Source: Planctomycetota bacterium
GTDB lineage: Bacteria > Planctomycetota > PLA2 > JAEUHO01
Direction of reading: 5' to 3'
Assembly: GCA_028281445.1 (NCBI GenBank)
Contig: JANQJW010000007.1
Span: forward strand, 1 to 64,000
Length of the DNA stretch: 64,000 nt
Shown: piece by piece, positions 16,719-26,102 of the stretch
Layout of the letters: the number at the start of each line of letters is the position of its first letter
How positions within the stretch are numbered: the stretch's first letter is position 1
Program-made: the position numbers and the translations under genes
Notes under the pieces: generated by a model
Databases searched by the model: none
Told to the model about the DNA's origin: nothing
Seen by the model: the letters and a program-made list of their open reading frames with translations, nothing else

Positions 16719-19529
16719 TCACCTGCCGCGGCGCGGCGCCGGGGTCAGGGTGATCCAGTACTTCTCTTCCCGGTCGCTCTGGACGACGGCGTTCGGCATC
16801 GTAGCTGGTGTCGCCATGCCCGCGTGCCGGACGATCACGCGGTAAGTGCCGGGCATCAGCGGCACCCGCAGCAGACCATCCTTGTCGGTCCGTCCCGTGG
16901 GCCGCGGGCCGACCTGGAGGCCGCGCTTCGTCAGGATCTGTACGTGCGCGCCGGGGATGCGTATGCGGTCCTCGTCCTCCACGCCCACGACCAATGTGCC
17001 CGGCGTGCGAACCGGCACCACCAGGAAGTTGTCGCTGCCGGCGAGCAGATCCACCTCGCGCTCGAACAGCGTGTCGTTCGCCAGCTCCGCCGTCAGCGCG
17101 TAGCGACCGGGCGCGAGCCCCGCAAAGCGGAACGCCCCGTCCGCGCCCGTGCGCATCCGTTCGCGCCCCCGCGCGAGGATGACGTTGCGCGACACGGGGC
17201 GCAGCTCGCAGCGCACGTCGGCAAGCGGCGCTTCGTCTGCGTCCACGAGGCGTCCGCGAAAGGCCGCGGCCTTCACCAGCGCCACCGGTACGCCGTCGAC
17301 GATCGTGCGCGCCGGCAGATCCAGCGTCTGCGCCGTCGAGACCCTCCCGTCGAGGGTGAAGATCGCCACGTCGTAGGTGCCGCGCGGCACGCTCGGCACG
17401 ACCAGCCGGTTGCCGGGCGAGCGCATGAGGAACTCGACGCGTTGGTGGCGCGACGCCAGGCTCAGGGCAGGCGTAAGCGCGCCGTCCGCGCCCTCGACGA
17501 ACGGCACGTCGTCGATCCGGATCGGCCGGCCGCGATCGTGCCCGTAGTCTTCCGGAGCCGGGCGAAGGACGACGCGCGCCGCAAACGGGCTCCCGCCCTC
17601 GTCGCCGACCGGGAGTCGAAGACCTGGGGTCGGCTCCAGCGGAATGCGCACCGTGCCCCGGCCGGGACTCACGTCGTGCTGCTCCCCGAGCACATGGCCC
17701 TCCGCCACGACCTGTACGTAGTACGGCACGTCTTCGAGCTCAGGGAGGATCACTCCGCCGGCCGGCGCGATGGGGACGCGCATGGTCCAGCGGTCCCCGC
17801 GCCGGCCGCGTTGCGGCTGCAGGCGCACGAAGCCGCGCAAGCGGCGCGTGCCGCGCGCCCGAACCCGCTCCACGCGTCCCCCGAAGCTCGTCTGCGGGAC
17901 GACGAGCAGATGCATCTGATGCCGGCCCTTCGGGAAGCGGATGTCGACGCCAGTGATGTCCGGCGTGTCGCGCCGGATCGCCAGATCCTTGACGCCGGCC
18001 AGCGTCTGATCGCGGTGGCGGACCGACACGCGCCACTCGCCGACCGGCACGCCCGGAAGCGAGAAGGCGCCTTCTTCGTCGGTGGCCACGGCCTGGAAGT
18101 GCGGCGCGTGCATACGCAGCGTCGCTGCGACGTCCGGCCACGGGAGGCTCGACGGCACGTCGTCGGCGCGTTCGAGCAGGACGGCCGCACCGGCGACGGG
18201 CTCGTTCTTGAACGTGCGTACGTGTCCGGCCACGCGCGCCGCACCCCCCAGCACGACGCGGATTCGGCGGGAGCCCGTCGCCTCGGATACCGCTGCCGTG
18301 GCGTATCCATGCGCTTCCTCCGCTGCGAGCAGGACGCGCGTCTTCCAGCCCGGGTCGCCCGCGGGCCAGGGGATCGCGAAGCGGCCCTTGCTGTCCGTCT
18401 TGACGACCCGCGCCGGCGTGGGCCGGTCGGGATTCCAGTCGGGGACCAGAAACCCGTCCAGCCACTGGAGCGTGGCGCCCGCCACAGGTGCCCCGGCGGG
18501 ATCGAGGACGCGGCCCTGCACGGTCTCAGGTGGCGCGAGGCGGATGACCGGCTCGACCGTGTCCGGCCCGTCGGCGATCACGCGCCGGTAGGTCGGGGCG
18601 AAGCCCTTGGCGCGCACGAGGATGTCGACGACGGAGCCGGGCGTGGCGTTGGCCGTTGCCTCGAAGCGGCCGTTGCGGTCCGTCCGTAGGCGCGGCTCGA
18701 TGAGGCCCGCGAGGTGCGGCTCGCGGATGTAGACCTTCGCACCTGCAACCGGCTTGTCGGTTTGGGCCTCGACGACACGAGCGCGGATGCGCAGCGCGGG
18801 CGGCACCGTGACCGCGAACGGCGAGTCGTCCGACTCGAGCGTCAGCGCCGCGCGCCGTAGGACGGAGCCGCGGTCCGCTGCGCGAATCAGGAACTCGCCC
18901 GGCTCCGCGGGCAGCCCGAGCGCGAACTTCAAGTGCTTGTGGTTCGTGCGCGACGGACGGAGCGCGACCGACACGCGCGGATCGCCCTCATGCCGAACGA
19001 CGTAGAAGACCTCGGCCGACAGGATGGGCGCGCCGTCAGTCGTGAAGAGCCCCAGCGCCGCCGTGACGTCGCGCTCGGCGCGCGAGTCGATGTGCCCGCC
19101 GTACCACGGGACGTGGCGCCGTCCATTGCACAGGATCCCGGCGTTGGTGATGCGCAGTACCACGGGGCCGCTGACCTCGGCCGTGATCTTCCAATTCGCG
19201 TCCTCGTCGGCGGTTGTCGATGCACGGACCGCGAGGTCTTTCGACGGCACCGGTTCGTCGCCGGTCGGCGAAGCCTTCAGGAGCTCGATCCGGGCGCCGG
19301 GCAGCGGCAGCCCCATCACGTCGCGGGCGGTGCCGAAGACCTTCAGGATGCGCGGCTGCCGGCCCGGAGGCAGCACGGGCAGCGGTTCGATCGGTTCGTC
19401 GATCGCCTCGAAGGCCTCTTCCTCGAGGAGGGACGTCACGGGCTCGTCTTCGTCGCCACCGCAGGCGCAGAGCAGGCATCCGAGCAGTAGGAAGACGCCT
19501 GCCCCACGGATGCGACGGCTACCCACCAT
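16719..19529 (-). CDS. Giant lipoprotein with multiple CPR beta-sandwich domains
   Basis: A 936-aa predicted lipoprotein with lipobox L-C-A-C-G followed by an acidic stretch. The body is a series of carboxypeptidase-regulatory-like domains. Each has a G-x-V/L-x-D...G-x-P-V-A-G-A-x-V pattern followed by a T-D-x-x-G-R-F segment (examples: D-K-P-V-A-G-A-K-V-Y, A-G-A-P-V-A-G-A-T-L, E-P-V-A-G-A-A-V-L-L), at least six by eye. No peptidase or other enzyme domain is seen, so a structural or adhesive surface role is likely. Its start overlaps the end of the next CPR gene upstream by 11 bp, suggesting translational coupling. Confidence 0.85.
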   Translation of the reverse strand: MVGSRRIRGAGVFLLLGCLLCACGGDEDEPVTSLLEEEAFEAIDEPIEPLPVLPPGRQPRILKVFGTARDVMGLPLPGARIELLKASPTGDEPVPSKDLAVRASTTADEDANWKITAEVSGPVVLRITNAGILCNGRRHVPWYGGHIDSRAERDVTAALGLFTTDGAPILSAEVFYVVRHEGDPRVSVALRPSRTNHKHLKFALGLPAEPGEFLIRAADRGSVLRRAALTLESDDSPFAVTVPPALRIRARVVEAQTDKPVAGAKVYIREPHLAGLIEPRLRTDRNGRFEATANATPGSVVDILVRAKGFAPTYRRVIADGPDTVEPVIRLAPPETVQGRVLDPAGAPVAGATLQWLDGFLVPDWNPDRPTPARVVKTDSKGRFAIPWPAGDPGWKTRVLLAAEEAHGYATAAVSEATGSRRIRVVLGGAARVAGHVRTFKNEPVAGAAVLLERADDVPSSLPWPDVAATLRMHAPHFQAVATDEEGAFSLPGVPVGEWRVSVRHRDQTLAGVKDLAIRRDTPDITGVDIRFPKGRHQMHLLVVPQTSFGGRVERVRARGTRRLRGFVRLQPQRGRRGDRWTMRVPIAPAGGVILPELEDVPYYVQVVAEGHVLGEQHDVSPGRGTVRIPLEPTPGLRLPVGDEGGSPFAARVVLRPAPEDYGHDRGRPIRIDDVPFVEGADGALTPALSLASRHQRVEFLMRSPGNRLVVPSVPRGTYDVAIFTLDGRVSTAQTLDLPARTIVDGVPVALVKAAAFRGRLVDADEAPLADVRCELRPVSRNVILARGRERMRTGADGAFRFAGLAPGRYALTAELANDTLFEREVDLLAGSDNFLVVPVRTPGTLVVGVEDEDRIRIPGAHVQILTKRGLQVGPRPTGRTDKDGLLRVPLMPGTYRVIVRHAGMATPATMPNAVVQSDREEKYWITLTPAPRRGR

Positions 19530-22344
19530 CCTTCTTCTTCATCTTGATGGTCAGCGGTGTGACGCGACCCGAGCCGACTTCCGCGCTGGCCGCCTCGCCT
19601 GCCATCGTGTAGCCGGAGCGCGAGACCGTGACGTTGTGCAGCCCCGGCGGGACGTGATAGCGCGTCAGCGTTCCATCGGCGCCCGTATTCCATAGGTCCT
19701 GCCAGCGGTAGGTCTTGCCGATGATCCCGTCCTTCTGCAGCGCACGCACGTTGACGCTCACGTACTGCCCGGTCGAGGAGCGGATGTTCACACGCGCGCC
19801 TTCGATCGGCTTGTCCTTCTCGTCCGTCACCGTGACCTGGACCATCCCGGGCCGCAGCTGTACGAGGTCGAGCTGGCGCTCGTTGCCTTGCTGCAGGTCC
19901 ACGACCTGGCTGAAGTTCGAGCCTTGTCGGCTCCAAACCGTGATCGTGTATGCGCCCGTGCCGAGCCCCTTGATCTCGTACTTGCCCTTGCTGTCGGATT
20001 GCGCGTTGCCCGAGGTGGCCGTGCTGTTGTCGCCGCCCGTTCCCGCCCGAGGGTTGGCGTAGATCCATGCGTTGGAGATCGGCTTGCCCGTCTCGTCGTT
20101 GCGCACCGTGCCGCGCAGGACCGCGCCCGGCTGGAGATCGAGCCGTGCCTCGCGCGAACCGCGGCCGTCCATCACGGTCACGACGTCGGGCTGCACGGCG
20201 ATCAGGCCGTCGGTGGTCGATCCTTGCACGGTGTAGTCGCCGGCCTTGAGCCCTTTGATCTTGAACTTGCCGTCGTCCGTGTTGAACGTGCGGGTCTGCA
20301 TGCCCGGGGTCCAGTTCCGCATCGGCGCGTTCGAGTTGTTCGCCTTGACCGGGCGCGCGACGATCTTGAACGTGCCGCGATAGGGCGATCCATCCGTGTA
20401 GACGACGCCGTCGATCCAGCCCAGGGCCTTCACGCGCAGCGTGATCTCCGTCGTGCCCTGCGAGACGTTCTTTTCGGATCCGCCGCCGAAGCCCGATGCG
20501 CTGGCGTAGACGTGGTAGCGCTCGTCCGTCACGCCGCGGAGCACGAAGCGTCCGTCGCTCTGGGACCGCGCCGTGGGACGGTTGCGCCACCAGTTGTAGC
20601 CCCGGCGCTTGACGGGGTTGGCCGAGACGTACGCGCCGGCAACGGGCTTCTCCTCGCTGTCGAGCACCCAGCCCTCGATCGTGCCGCCCTCGCCGAGCGC
20701 GATGTTGGCCTCCGCGACCTCTTCGGCTTCGACGGTCACGGCGTCGGGCAGCGTGAACTGGTCCAGGCCGAAGGAAGCCGTCACCTTGTACTCCATGGCG
20801 GGCACCGACTCGATCAGGTAGGTGCCGTCTGCACCTGTGACGGTCGTCAGGTTGTAGTGCTTCCCGTTGTTCATGATGTTCATGAGCTGCCACGGGACCC
20901 GCTTGCGGCCCGGACGGTTGTTTCCGGCGTTCCAGTCGGGCCCGAGGCTCACGAGGGCGCCCTGGACGGGCGTTCCGCCGGCGTCCTTCACGACGCCCTT
21001 CACGCCGCCGCTACCGCTGAGCTGGAGCTCGACCGGCTTGGGCCGGCCCTCCTCCTTCTTGGGCACCTTGGCCTGCGCGAACCCGATGCCGTGCTCCTCG
21101 GAGACGGCGATCACCGAAAGGCGCCAGCCCGGCGTAGCGAACGCCGGACGCGCCAGCGTGAAGTTGCCGTCCTCGTCGGTCGCGGCTTCCGGCACGTCTT
21201 CCGCACGCTCCTGCTGCATGTTGCCGTAGGTGACCGTGACGCCCTCGACGGGTTGGCGGTCGTGGGTCAGGACGCTGCCGGTGAAGTCCTCGCCGGTCTC
21301 GAAGAGCTTGATCGTGACCTCGCCCTTGGCCGAGGCGTTGCGCCAGTTGCGCCCCTCGGCGAAGCCCTCCTTCGCGACGCGGATGATCATCTGCTCATTG
21401 CCGCTTGCGAACGCGGTGATGCGGAAGCGTCCGTCCTCCCCCGTCTCGACGGGGCCCGTGGGTTCGAGCATGTGCAGGTTCTGGTAGCGCACGGTGACGG
21501 ACGCGCCGGCGACCGGGCGTTCGTTGGAGGCGTTCGTGACGGTGCCCGCGATCTCGATGCCCTTCGGCAGGATCAGCGTCCGCTCTTCCTTGCTGTCCGG
21601 CGCGACGGCGACGTTGCGGTCGCGCACGGCGGCGTAGCCCTCCTTCGAGACGAGCAAGCTTCCCGTTCCCGTGGGCAACGCGGAGAAGCGCGCGATGCCC
21701 TCGTCGTCACTCTGCGCAGCGCTCACCACGGAACCGGCTTGGTGGAGGACTTGCGCCGCCTTGAGCGCCTTGCCGTCCGCGCTCAGCACGCGGACCTCGA
21801 GCGCGCCACCGCGGTCGAGGATGAGGTCGACGCGCGCCCCGCGCCGCCGCACGCGCTGGATGGTCGCCGCGAAACCGCGCGCTTCGCCGCGCACCTTGAA
21901 CGAGCCTTCCTCCGGCGCCGGTCCGAGGAGGAACGAACCGTCCGCCTTGCTCGTCGTCGTCGCGATCGGGTCGCGATCCGGCATGCCGCGGCGGAAGCGA
22001 TCCTCCGGGGGATCGGGAAGCAGCTTGATCGTGGCGCCTTCGAGCGCGCTGCCCTTGCCGTCGGTGACGACGCCGTAGAAGCCCTCGGACTTGGGGAACT
22101 CGCGGGCCTTCTTCTCGGCTGCCGCCTTCTCGGCCGCAATGTCGTCGGCGCTCCTCGGCTTCCGTCCGCCCGTCTCGAGGCCGGCTTCCGCGGTGAGGGG
22201 ATCGAGGAACGTCCGGCCTTCGCCGTCGCCGAACCCGGTCCCCGCGGCGCCGCCCGTCATGCTCTCGCCGAACAGGAGATAGACGACGGCGAAGACGGCG
22301 AGACCGATCAGGAGAACGGTGAGGAGACCACCGGACCTGCTCAT
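19519..22344 (-). CDS. Giant membrane-anchored CPR-domain protein
   Basis: A 941-aa protein with an N-terminal hydrophobic anchor (about residues 6-26) without a lipobox, then a charged linker rich in Ala/Lys/Glu (residues ~60-85). After that come eight or more CPR-type beta domains (for example G-S-A-L-E-G-A-T-I, E-R-P-V-A-G-A-S-V-T-V, G-T-P-V-Q-G-A-L-V, E-K-P-V-A-G-A-Y-V, D-K-P-I-E-G-A-R-V). It is likely exported and tethered, with repeats outside. It overlaps the following CPR lipoprotein by 11 bp; the two probably form one transcription unit and perhaps one surface assembly (inference). Confidence 0.85.
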   Translation of the reverse strand: MSRSGGLLTVLLIGLAVFAVVYLLFGESMTGGAAGTGFGDGEGRTFLDPLTAEAGLETGGRKPRSADDIAAEKAAAEKKAREFPKSEGFYGVVTDGKGSALEGATIKLLPDPPEDRFRRGMPDRDPIATTTSKADGSFLLGPAPEEGSFKVRGEARGFAATIQRVRRRGARVDLILDRGGALEVRVLSADGKALKAAQVLHQAGSVVSAAQSDDEGIARFSALPTGTGSLLVSKEGYAAVRDRNVAVAPDSKEERTLILPKGIEIAGTVTNASNERPVAGASVTVRYQNLHMLEPTGPVETGEDGRFRITAFASGNEQMIIRVAKEGFAEGRNWRNASAKGEVTIKLFETGEDFTGSVLTHDRQPVEGVTVTYGNMQQERAEDVPEAATDEDGNFTLARPAFATPGWRLSVIAVSEEHGIGFAQAKVPKKEEGRPKPVELQLSGSGGVKGVVKDAGGTPVQGALVSLGPDWNAGNNRPGRKRVPWQLMNIMNNGKHYNLTTVTGADGTYLIESVPAMEYKVTASFGLDQFTLPDAVTVEAEEVAEANIALGEGGTIEGWVLDSEEKPVAGAYVSANPVKRRGYNWWRNRPTARSQSDGRFVLRGVTDERYHVYASASGFGGGSEKNVSQGTTEITLRVKALGWIDGVVYTDGSPYRGTFKIVARPVKANNSNAPMRNWTPGMQTRTFNTDDGKFKIKGLKAGDYTVQGSTTDGLIAVQPDVVTVMDGRGSREARLDLQPGAVLRGTVRNDETGKPISNAWIYANPRAGTGGDNSTATSGNAQSDSKGKYEIKGLGTGAYTITVWSRQGSNFSQVVDLQQGNERQLDLVQLRPGMVQVTVTDEKDKPIEGARVNIRSSTGQYVSVNVRALQKDGIIGKTYRWQDLWNTGADGTLTRYHVPPGLHNVTVSRSGYTMAGEAASAEVGSGRVTPLTIKMKKKDGG

Positions 22345-22460
22345 CGAACGTTTTTCACCAACCCGGCTCCCACCTGCTCTGCGGCCCCGACCGCGGCCTC
22401 CATCTTAGGAACGTCCAGAGCCGTACGCCCGTTCAGGGTGGATTTCGCGTCTCCGCGTCT

Positions 22461-23219
22461 CTACCTGCGACGCCGCGGCGGGGGCTTCAGGGCCCAGCGT
22501 CCCCTCACGTTGATGATCGGCTCATCGCGGAAGACCGTGCCGTCCTGGAGGGTCACCTTCAGCCGGATGCGTAGCTGGGCGTTGAAGCGTCCGATCGGGC
22601 GAAACACCCCCTTGCGGAGCGTGAGGTGGACCTTCAGTCCCCGGTCGCCGAAGGGCTCGGCCTTCGCGTCGAAGACGTCGGGCATTGCGATGAGGCCCTC
22701 GTACTCGACGGACTGCCCGGCCACGGGCCGGACGATGACCGTGCGCGGCTCGTAGTTCTTCGGGCGTCCATCCATCGTGTGCCAGTCGAACTTCGTCGGC
22801 CGGATGTCGTAGGCGCGGAAGACCTCGCCCTCGGCCGGCACGATGATCTCGCCCTGGTCCGGATGGTCGGTGCGGATCGCGACGTACTTGCCGGTGATCT
22901 TCTTGGGCGAGAGCGTCTTGGTCGCGAGGATCACCGTGAACTCGAGCTCCTTGCCCGGGTCGAGCGGGCGGAGGCTCTGCGCGACGGCGAGGCAGGCGCA
23001 GTTGGCACGTGCGCTGAATCCGACCGTGCGGTTCCCGTTGTTGCGCAGCGTGAACTTGAAGCGCCGGGTCTGTCCGAGCATGACGCGGCCGAAGTCGAGC
23101 TTCGCGGGCAACACGACGATCGGCGCGTCCCCCGACCCGCAACCCGTCGCGGGAATCGCAACGGCAGCGCACAGCACGAGCAGAACGATGGATGCGCGGG
23201 GGAAGGCAGGTCGGAGCAT
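22461..23219 (-). CDS. DUF1573-type lipoprotein
   Basis: A predicted lipoprotein (hydrophobic leader, P-A-T-G-C lipobox). It is followed by an Ig-like DUF1573 domain with the typical L-D-F-G-R-V motif and L-R-N-N-G-N-R pattern, then a C-A-C-L segment. DUF1573 proteins are abundant in Planctomycetota and Bacteroidota and have no settled function. I chose ATG 23219; a TTG six bases upstream is also in frame. The C-terminal ~100 residues form another beta-rich part, and the tail is very basic (P-P-R-R-R-R). It lies about 115 bp upstream of the CPR pair on the same strand. Confidence 0.8.
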   Translation of the reverse strand: MLRPAFPRASIVLLVLCAAVAIPATGCGSGDAPIVVLPAKLDFGRVMLGQTRRFKFTLRNNGNRTVGFSARANCACLAVAQSLRPLDPGKELEFTVILATKTLSPKKITGKYVAIRTDHPDQGEIIVPAEGEVFRAYDIRPTKFDWHTMDGRPKNYEPRTVIVRPVAGQSVEYEGLIAMPDVFDAKAEPFGDRGLKVHLTLRKGVFRPIGRFNAQLRIRLKVTLQDGTVFRDEPIINVRGRWALKPPPRRRR

Positions 23220-23320
23220 GGGCAAACCGTGGCGCCGCAGCCCGACACCGGGGCTCAGTCTAGCGGGGTCGCTTCGCGCCGCGTCCGCGCCGGTACGTCG
23301 AAGGCCCAGGGATCGTTACA

Positions 23321-23791
23321 TCAAGGCGTGCGCCGTACCTCGGGTGCGGGGACCGGAGGCGCGCCCAGGCCGGACGAGTCTGCCGGGTTGCCGGGCGGCG
23401 GCGCGGGCGTGTTGTTGCTGTTGTTGGGCGGCGGCCAGGACGGAGCCGGCGGGCGCGGGGGCGAGCGCCGCTCGGGCATCATCGGCGGCGCCACGCTGTG
23501 CCCGGGGGGCAAGGGCGGCGGCAGCGGGGCGTCGGCCGAGCTGCCCTGCATCGGGGGCGTCTCAACCGTGATGCTGCCCACGGGGTCGCCGAAGTCGAGC
23601 ATGCGCGAGCCGCTGTCGGTCGTGGCACCCGGCGAGGTCTGGGCGTTCGTGCCGCCGGTGTTGGTGGCCCGGTTCGTGGCATTGGCGCGGCTGCCCGCGC
23701 AGCCGAGCGCAGGCACCACGACCATCGCCAGCGGCAGGACGAGAAGGCACGCAAGCGGTGCCCGGCGCGCCGCAGGGGGTCGCTGGATCAT
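23321..23791 (-). CDS. Small proline/asparagine-rich lipoprotein
   Basis: A 156-aa protein with a signal sequence and a P-A-L-G-C-A-G lipobox. The mature part is low-complexity, rich in Pro, Gly, Asn, Thr and Ser (for example N-N-S-N-N-T-P-A-P-P-P), and should be disordered. No domain is recognised. It could be a spacer-like envelope lipoprotein. Coding is supported by the lipobox and frame length, but its low-complexity nature makes the call moderate. Confidence 0.55.
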   Translation of the reverse strand: MIQRPPAARRAPLACLLVLPLAMVVVPALGCAGSRANATNRATNTGGTNAQTSPGATTDSGSRMLDFGDPVGSITVETPPMQGSSADAPLPPPLPPGHSVAPPMMPERRSPPRPPAPSWPPPNNSNNTPAPPPGNPADSSGLGAPPVPAPEVRRTP

Positions 23792-23894
23792 CGGGGTCGG
23801 TCTCCTGGGGTCGAGGTTGTCACCTCACCCGCTCCCGCGTGGTCGTGGCCACGGGATCCAAGGTACCGTTCCCCCCGGTCATTGGGAGGGATCA

Positions 23895-24659
23895 ATGCCT
23901 GACATCGGGATCGATCTGTCCGGCAAGAAGGCCCTGGTCACGGGCGGGAGTCGCGGAATCGGCCGCGCGATCGCGCTGCGGCTGGCCGAAGCCGGATGCG
24001 ACGTCGCGATCAACTACCTCCGCAACCGGGGGCCGGCGCAGGAGACCGCGGAGGCCGTCCGCAGCTTCGGCCGCAACGCGATCCTCCACAAGGTGAACGT
24101 CGCGCAAGAGGGCAAGCTCGCCGACATGTTCGCGGCCATCCAGGACGGCTTCGGCGGCCTGGACATCCTCGTGAGCAACGCGGCGTCGGGCGTCATCAAG
24201 CCCGCCATGGAGCTCACGAGCCGGCACTGGCACTGGACGATGGATATCAACGCCACCGCCCTGCTGCCCCTGACCCAGCACGCCGCGCCACTGATGGGCG
24301 AGGATGCCAGCATCATCGCCGTGTCCAGCCTGGGCGCGGTGCGGGCGATTCCCAACTACGCCGCCGTCGGCGCCAGCAAGGCGGCGCTGGAGAGCCTCGT
24401 CCGCCACCTCGCCGTCGAGCTCGCGCCTCGCGGCATCCGCGTCAACGCGATCTCGGCGGGTGTCGTCGATACCGACGCGCTCAAGCACTTCAGCAACCGC
24501 CAGCAGATCTTGACGGAGAGCGCGCGGCGTACGCCCGCGGGCCGCCTGACGGAGCCGAACGACGTCGCGGACCTCGCCCTGTTCCTCGCGAGCCCGCTCG
24601 CGTCGATGATGATCGGCCAGACAGTCGTGATCGATGGCGGCTACAGCATCATGGGCTAG
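23895..24659 (+). CDS. fabL: Enoyl-ACP reductase, FabL-type SDR
   Basis: A short-chain dehydrogenase of 254 aa with the T-G-G-S-R-G-I-G cofactor loop and N-A-A-S-G motif. The active-site tyrosine and lysine are separated by six residues (Y-A-A-V-G-A-S-K) instead of the usual YxxxK. That spacing, the T-D-A-L-K-H-F segment and the C-terminal V-I-D-G-G are features of FabL (enoyl-ACP reductase III), which catalyses the last step of the fatty-acid elongation cycle with NADPH. The start follows a GGGAGGG ribosome site. The gene stands alone, with a diguanylate cyclase 30 bp downstream. Confidence 0.85.
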   Translation: MPDIGIDLSGKKALVTGGSRGIGRAIALRLAEAGCDVAINYLRNRGPAQETAEAVRSFGRNAILHKVNVAQEGKLADMFAAIQDGFGGLDILVSNAASGVIKPAMELTSRHWHWTMDINATALLPLTQHAAPLMGEDASIIAVSSLGAVRAIPNYAAVGASKAALESLVRHLAVELAPRGIRVNAISAGVVDTDALKHFSNRQQILTESARRTPAGRLTEPNDVADLALFLASPLASMMIGQTVVIDGGYSIMG

Positions 24660-24689
24660 GGTGTGAGTGAGACCTGAGTCCTGCGGGAC

Positions 24690-26000
24690 GTGGAAGCCGG
24701 AAACCGCCGCGTGCACATCCTCATCGTCGAGCACGACACCGAGCGCCTTCGCGACCTCGAGGCAACCCTCTCGCGTGCCGGACACCAGACCGAGGTCGTG
24801 TCGTCCGCCAGCCTCGCCCTCGCTGCCCTGGCCCGCCCCGCCGCCCCCGATCTCCTGCTTGTCGGCGAGGAGCTGCCCGACATGCCCGCCCTCGACTTCC
24901 TGCAGGCCGCGTCCGTCGTCGGAGCCCTGCCTCCGGTCGTCGTCCTCGGCGCTTCCGAGGCCGGCGCGCGGGGCGTGGAGGCCACGCGCCTCGGCGCCGT
25001 CGACTTCGTGTTGGCCGATGACGAGGGCAGCTACCTCGGCACGCTCGCGGGCCGGCTCGTGGGCGCGCGCGAGCGGGCGGCGGCGCACGACCGGACGGCT
25101 CGCATGGCCGACGCGCTCGCCTCGACCTCGGCGGCCGTACTGATCGCGGACCGCACCGGCGCGGTGGAGATGATCAACGACGCCTGCGCACACCTGCTCG
25201 GACGCGAAGACACCCGCTCCGCCGACTGCGCGCTGACCGACCTGTTGCCCGAGGACGGCAGCTCGCGTCCACGGACGGAGCTGCTCGCCGCCGTCCAGGC
25301 CGGGAGCGAGTGGGCGGGCGAAGTCGACGTGTTGGCCGGCGACGGGCAGCGCGTCCCCTGCATCGTGACGGTTTCACCCATCCGCCGCCCGGGCGGCAGG
25401 ATGCACGGGATGGTGCTCACGTTCCGCGACGTCGCGGATCGCGTGGCCATGGAGGACGCGCTGCGCGCGGCGAACCGCCGGCTGGCGGAGCAGGCGGCGC
25501 GCGATGCCCTGACGGGGCTCTACAACCGCGCGTACCTGCACGAGGTCCTGGAGCGCGAGATGGCGCGCGCCATCCGCTATGGCACCGTGCTCTCGCTCCT
25601 CATGCTCGATCTCGACGACTTCAAGCGGATCAACGACGAGCACGGCCATCCCGTGGGTGACGAGGTGCTCCGCGAGGTCGGGCGCCGGTTGCGTCCCGTG
25701 CTGCGCGACGGCGACGTGCTCGCGCGCTACGGGGGCGATGAGTTCTGCGCGATCCTGCCGAACACGGACGAGAAGGCTGCGCGCCTCGTGGCGGATCGCC
25801 TGCGCAACGCCGTGCTCGAGCGCGGCGTCGGCCCCGATGCGAGCACGCCGCTCGGCCTCTCGGTCGGCATTGCCACGTCCGTGCACGTGGGCGCGGACGA
25901 TGAGAAGCCGTCCGAAGCGTTGCTGCGTTACGCCGATCGCGCGCTGTACACGTCGAAGGCAACGGACGGGCAGCACGTCACGATGTTCGAACCGGCGTGA
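24690..26000 (+). CDS. Diguanylate cyclase: degenerate REC, PAS and GGDEF domains
   Basis: Makes cyclic di-GMP from GTP. The start is GTG. Residues ~7-120 look like a receiver domain, but the phospho-acceptor position reads L-L-L-V-G-E-E-L-P (Asp replaced by Gly) and the conserved lysine is missing, so it should not be phosphorylated. A PAS-like domain (about 140-265, with T-G-A-V-E-M-I-N-D-A) follows. The GGDEF domain (about 275-430) has an intact Y-G-G-D-E-F active site. R-D-G-D five residues before it is a conserved product-inhibition I-site, so feedback control is likely. No EAL domain. An R1 repeat begins just after the stop. Confidence 0.92.
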   Translation: MEAGNRRVHILIVEHDTERLRDLEATLSRAGHQTEVVSSASLALAALARPAAPDLLLVGEELPDMPALDFLQAASVVGALPPVVVLGASEAGARGVEATRLGAVDFVLADDEGSYLGTLAGRLVGARERAAAHDRTARMADALASTSAAVLIADRTGAVEMINDACAHLLGREDTRSADCALTDLLPEDGSSRPRTELLAAVQAGSEWAGEVDVLAGDGQRVPCIVTVSPIRRPGGRMHGMVLTFRDVADRVAMEDALRAANRRLAEQAARDALTGLYNRAYLHEVLEREMARAIRYGTVLSLLMLDLDDFKRINDEHGHPVGDEVLREVGRRLRPVLRDGDVLARYGGDEFCAILPNTDEKAARLVADRLRNAVLERGVGPDASTPLGLSVGIATSVHVGADDEKPSEALLRYADRALYTSKATDGQHVTMFEPA

Positions 26001-26004
26001 TCGA

Positions 26005-26084
26005 GGGAGGGCACAAGGCTCTCCCCTACATGACGCTCCGTATGCCCATGCAAGGACATGTAGGGACGGGCCTTGTGCCCGTCC
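26005..26084. repeat. R1 interspersed repeat, copy b (outward-facing units)
   Basis: Unit one (26005-26030) reads GGAGGGCACAAGG...CCCCTACA, and unit two (26059-26084) is the inverse, TGTAGGGACGGGCC...GTCC. The spacer between them, starting TGACGCTCCG, closely matches the spacer of the copy at 43078-43157. It lies between the convergent stop codons of the diguanylate cyclase and PASTA genes, and each unit can fold into a hairpin. Confidence 0.85.
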
Positions 26085-26102
26085 GCGAGTCCCGGAGGCG
26101 CG

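Noticed and set aside
19888-22755. A 955-residue plus-strand open frame opposite the CPR protein at 19519-22344
   Set aside because: Shadow of a real gene, with no domain, no ribosome site and compositional bias of an antisense frame.
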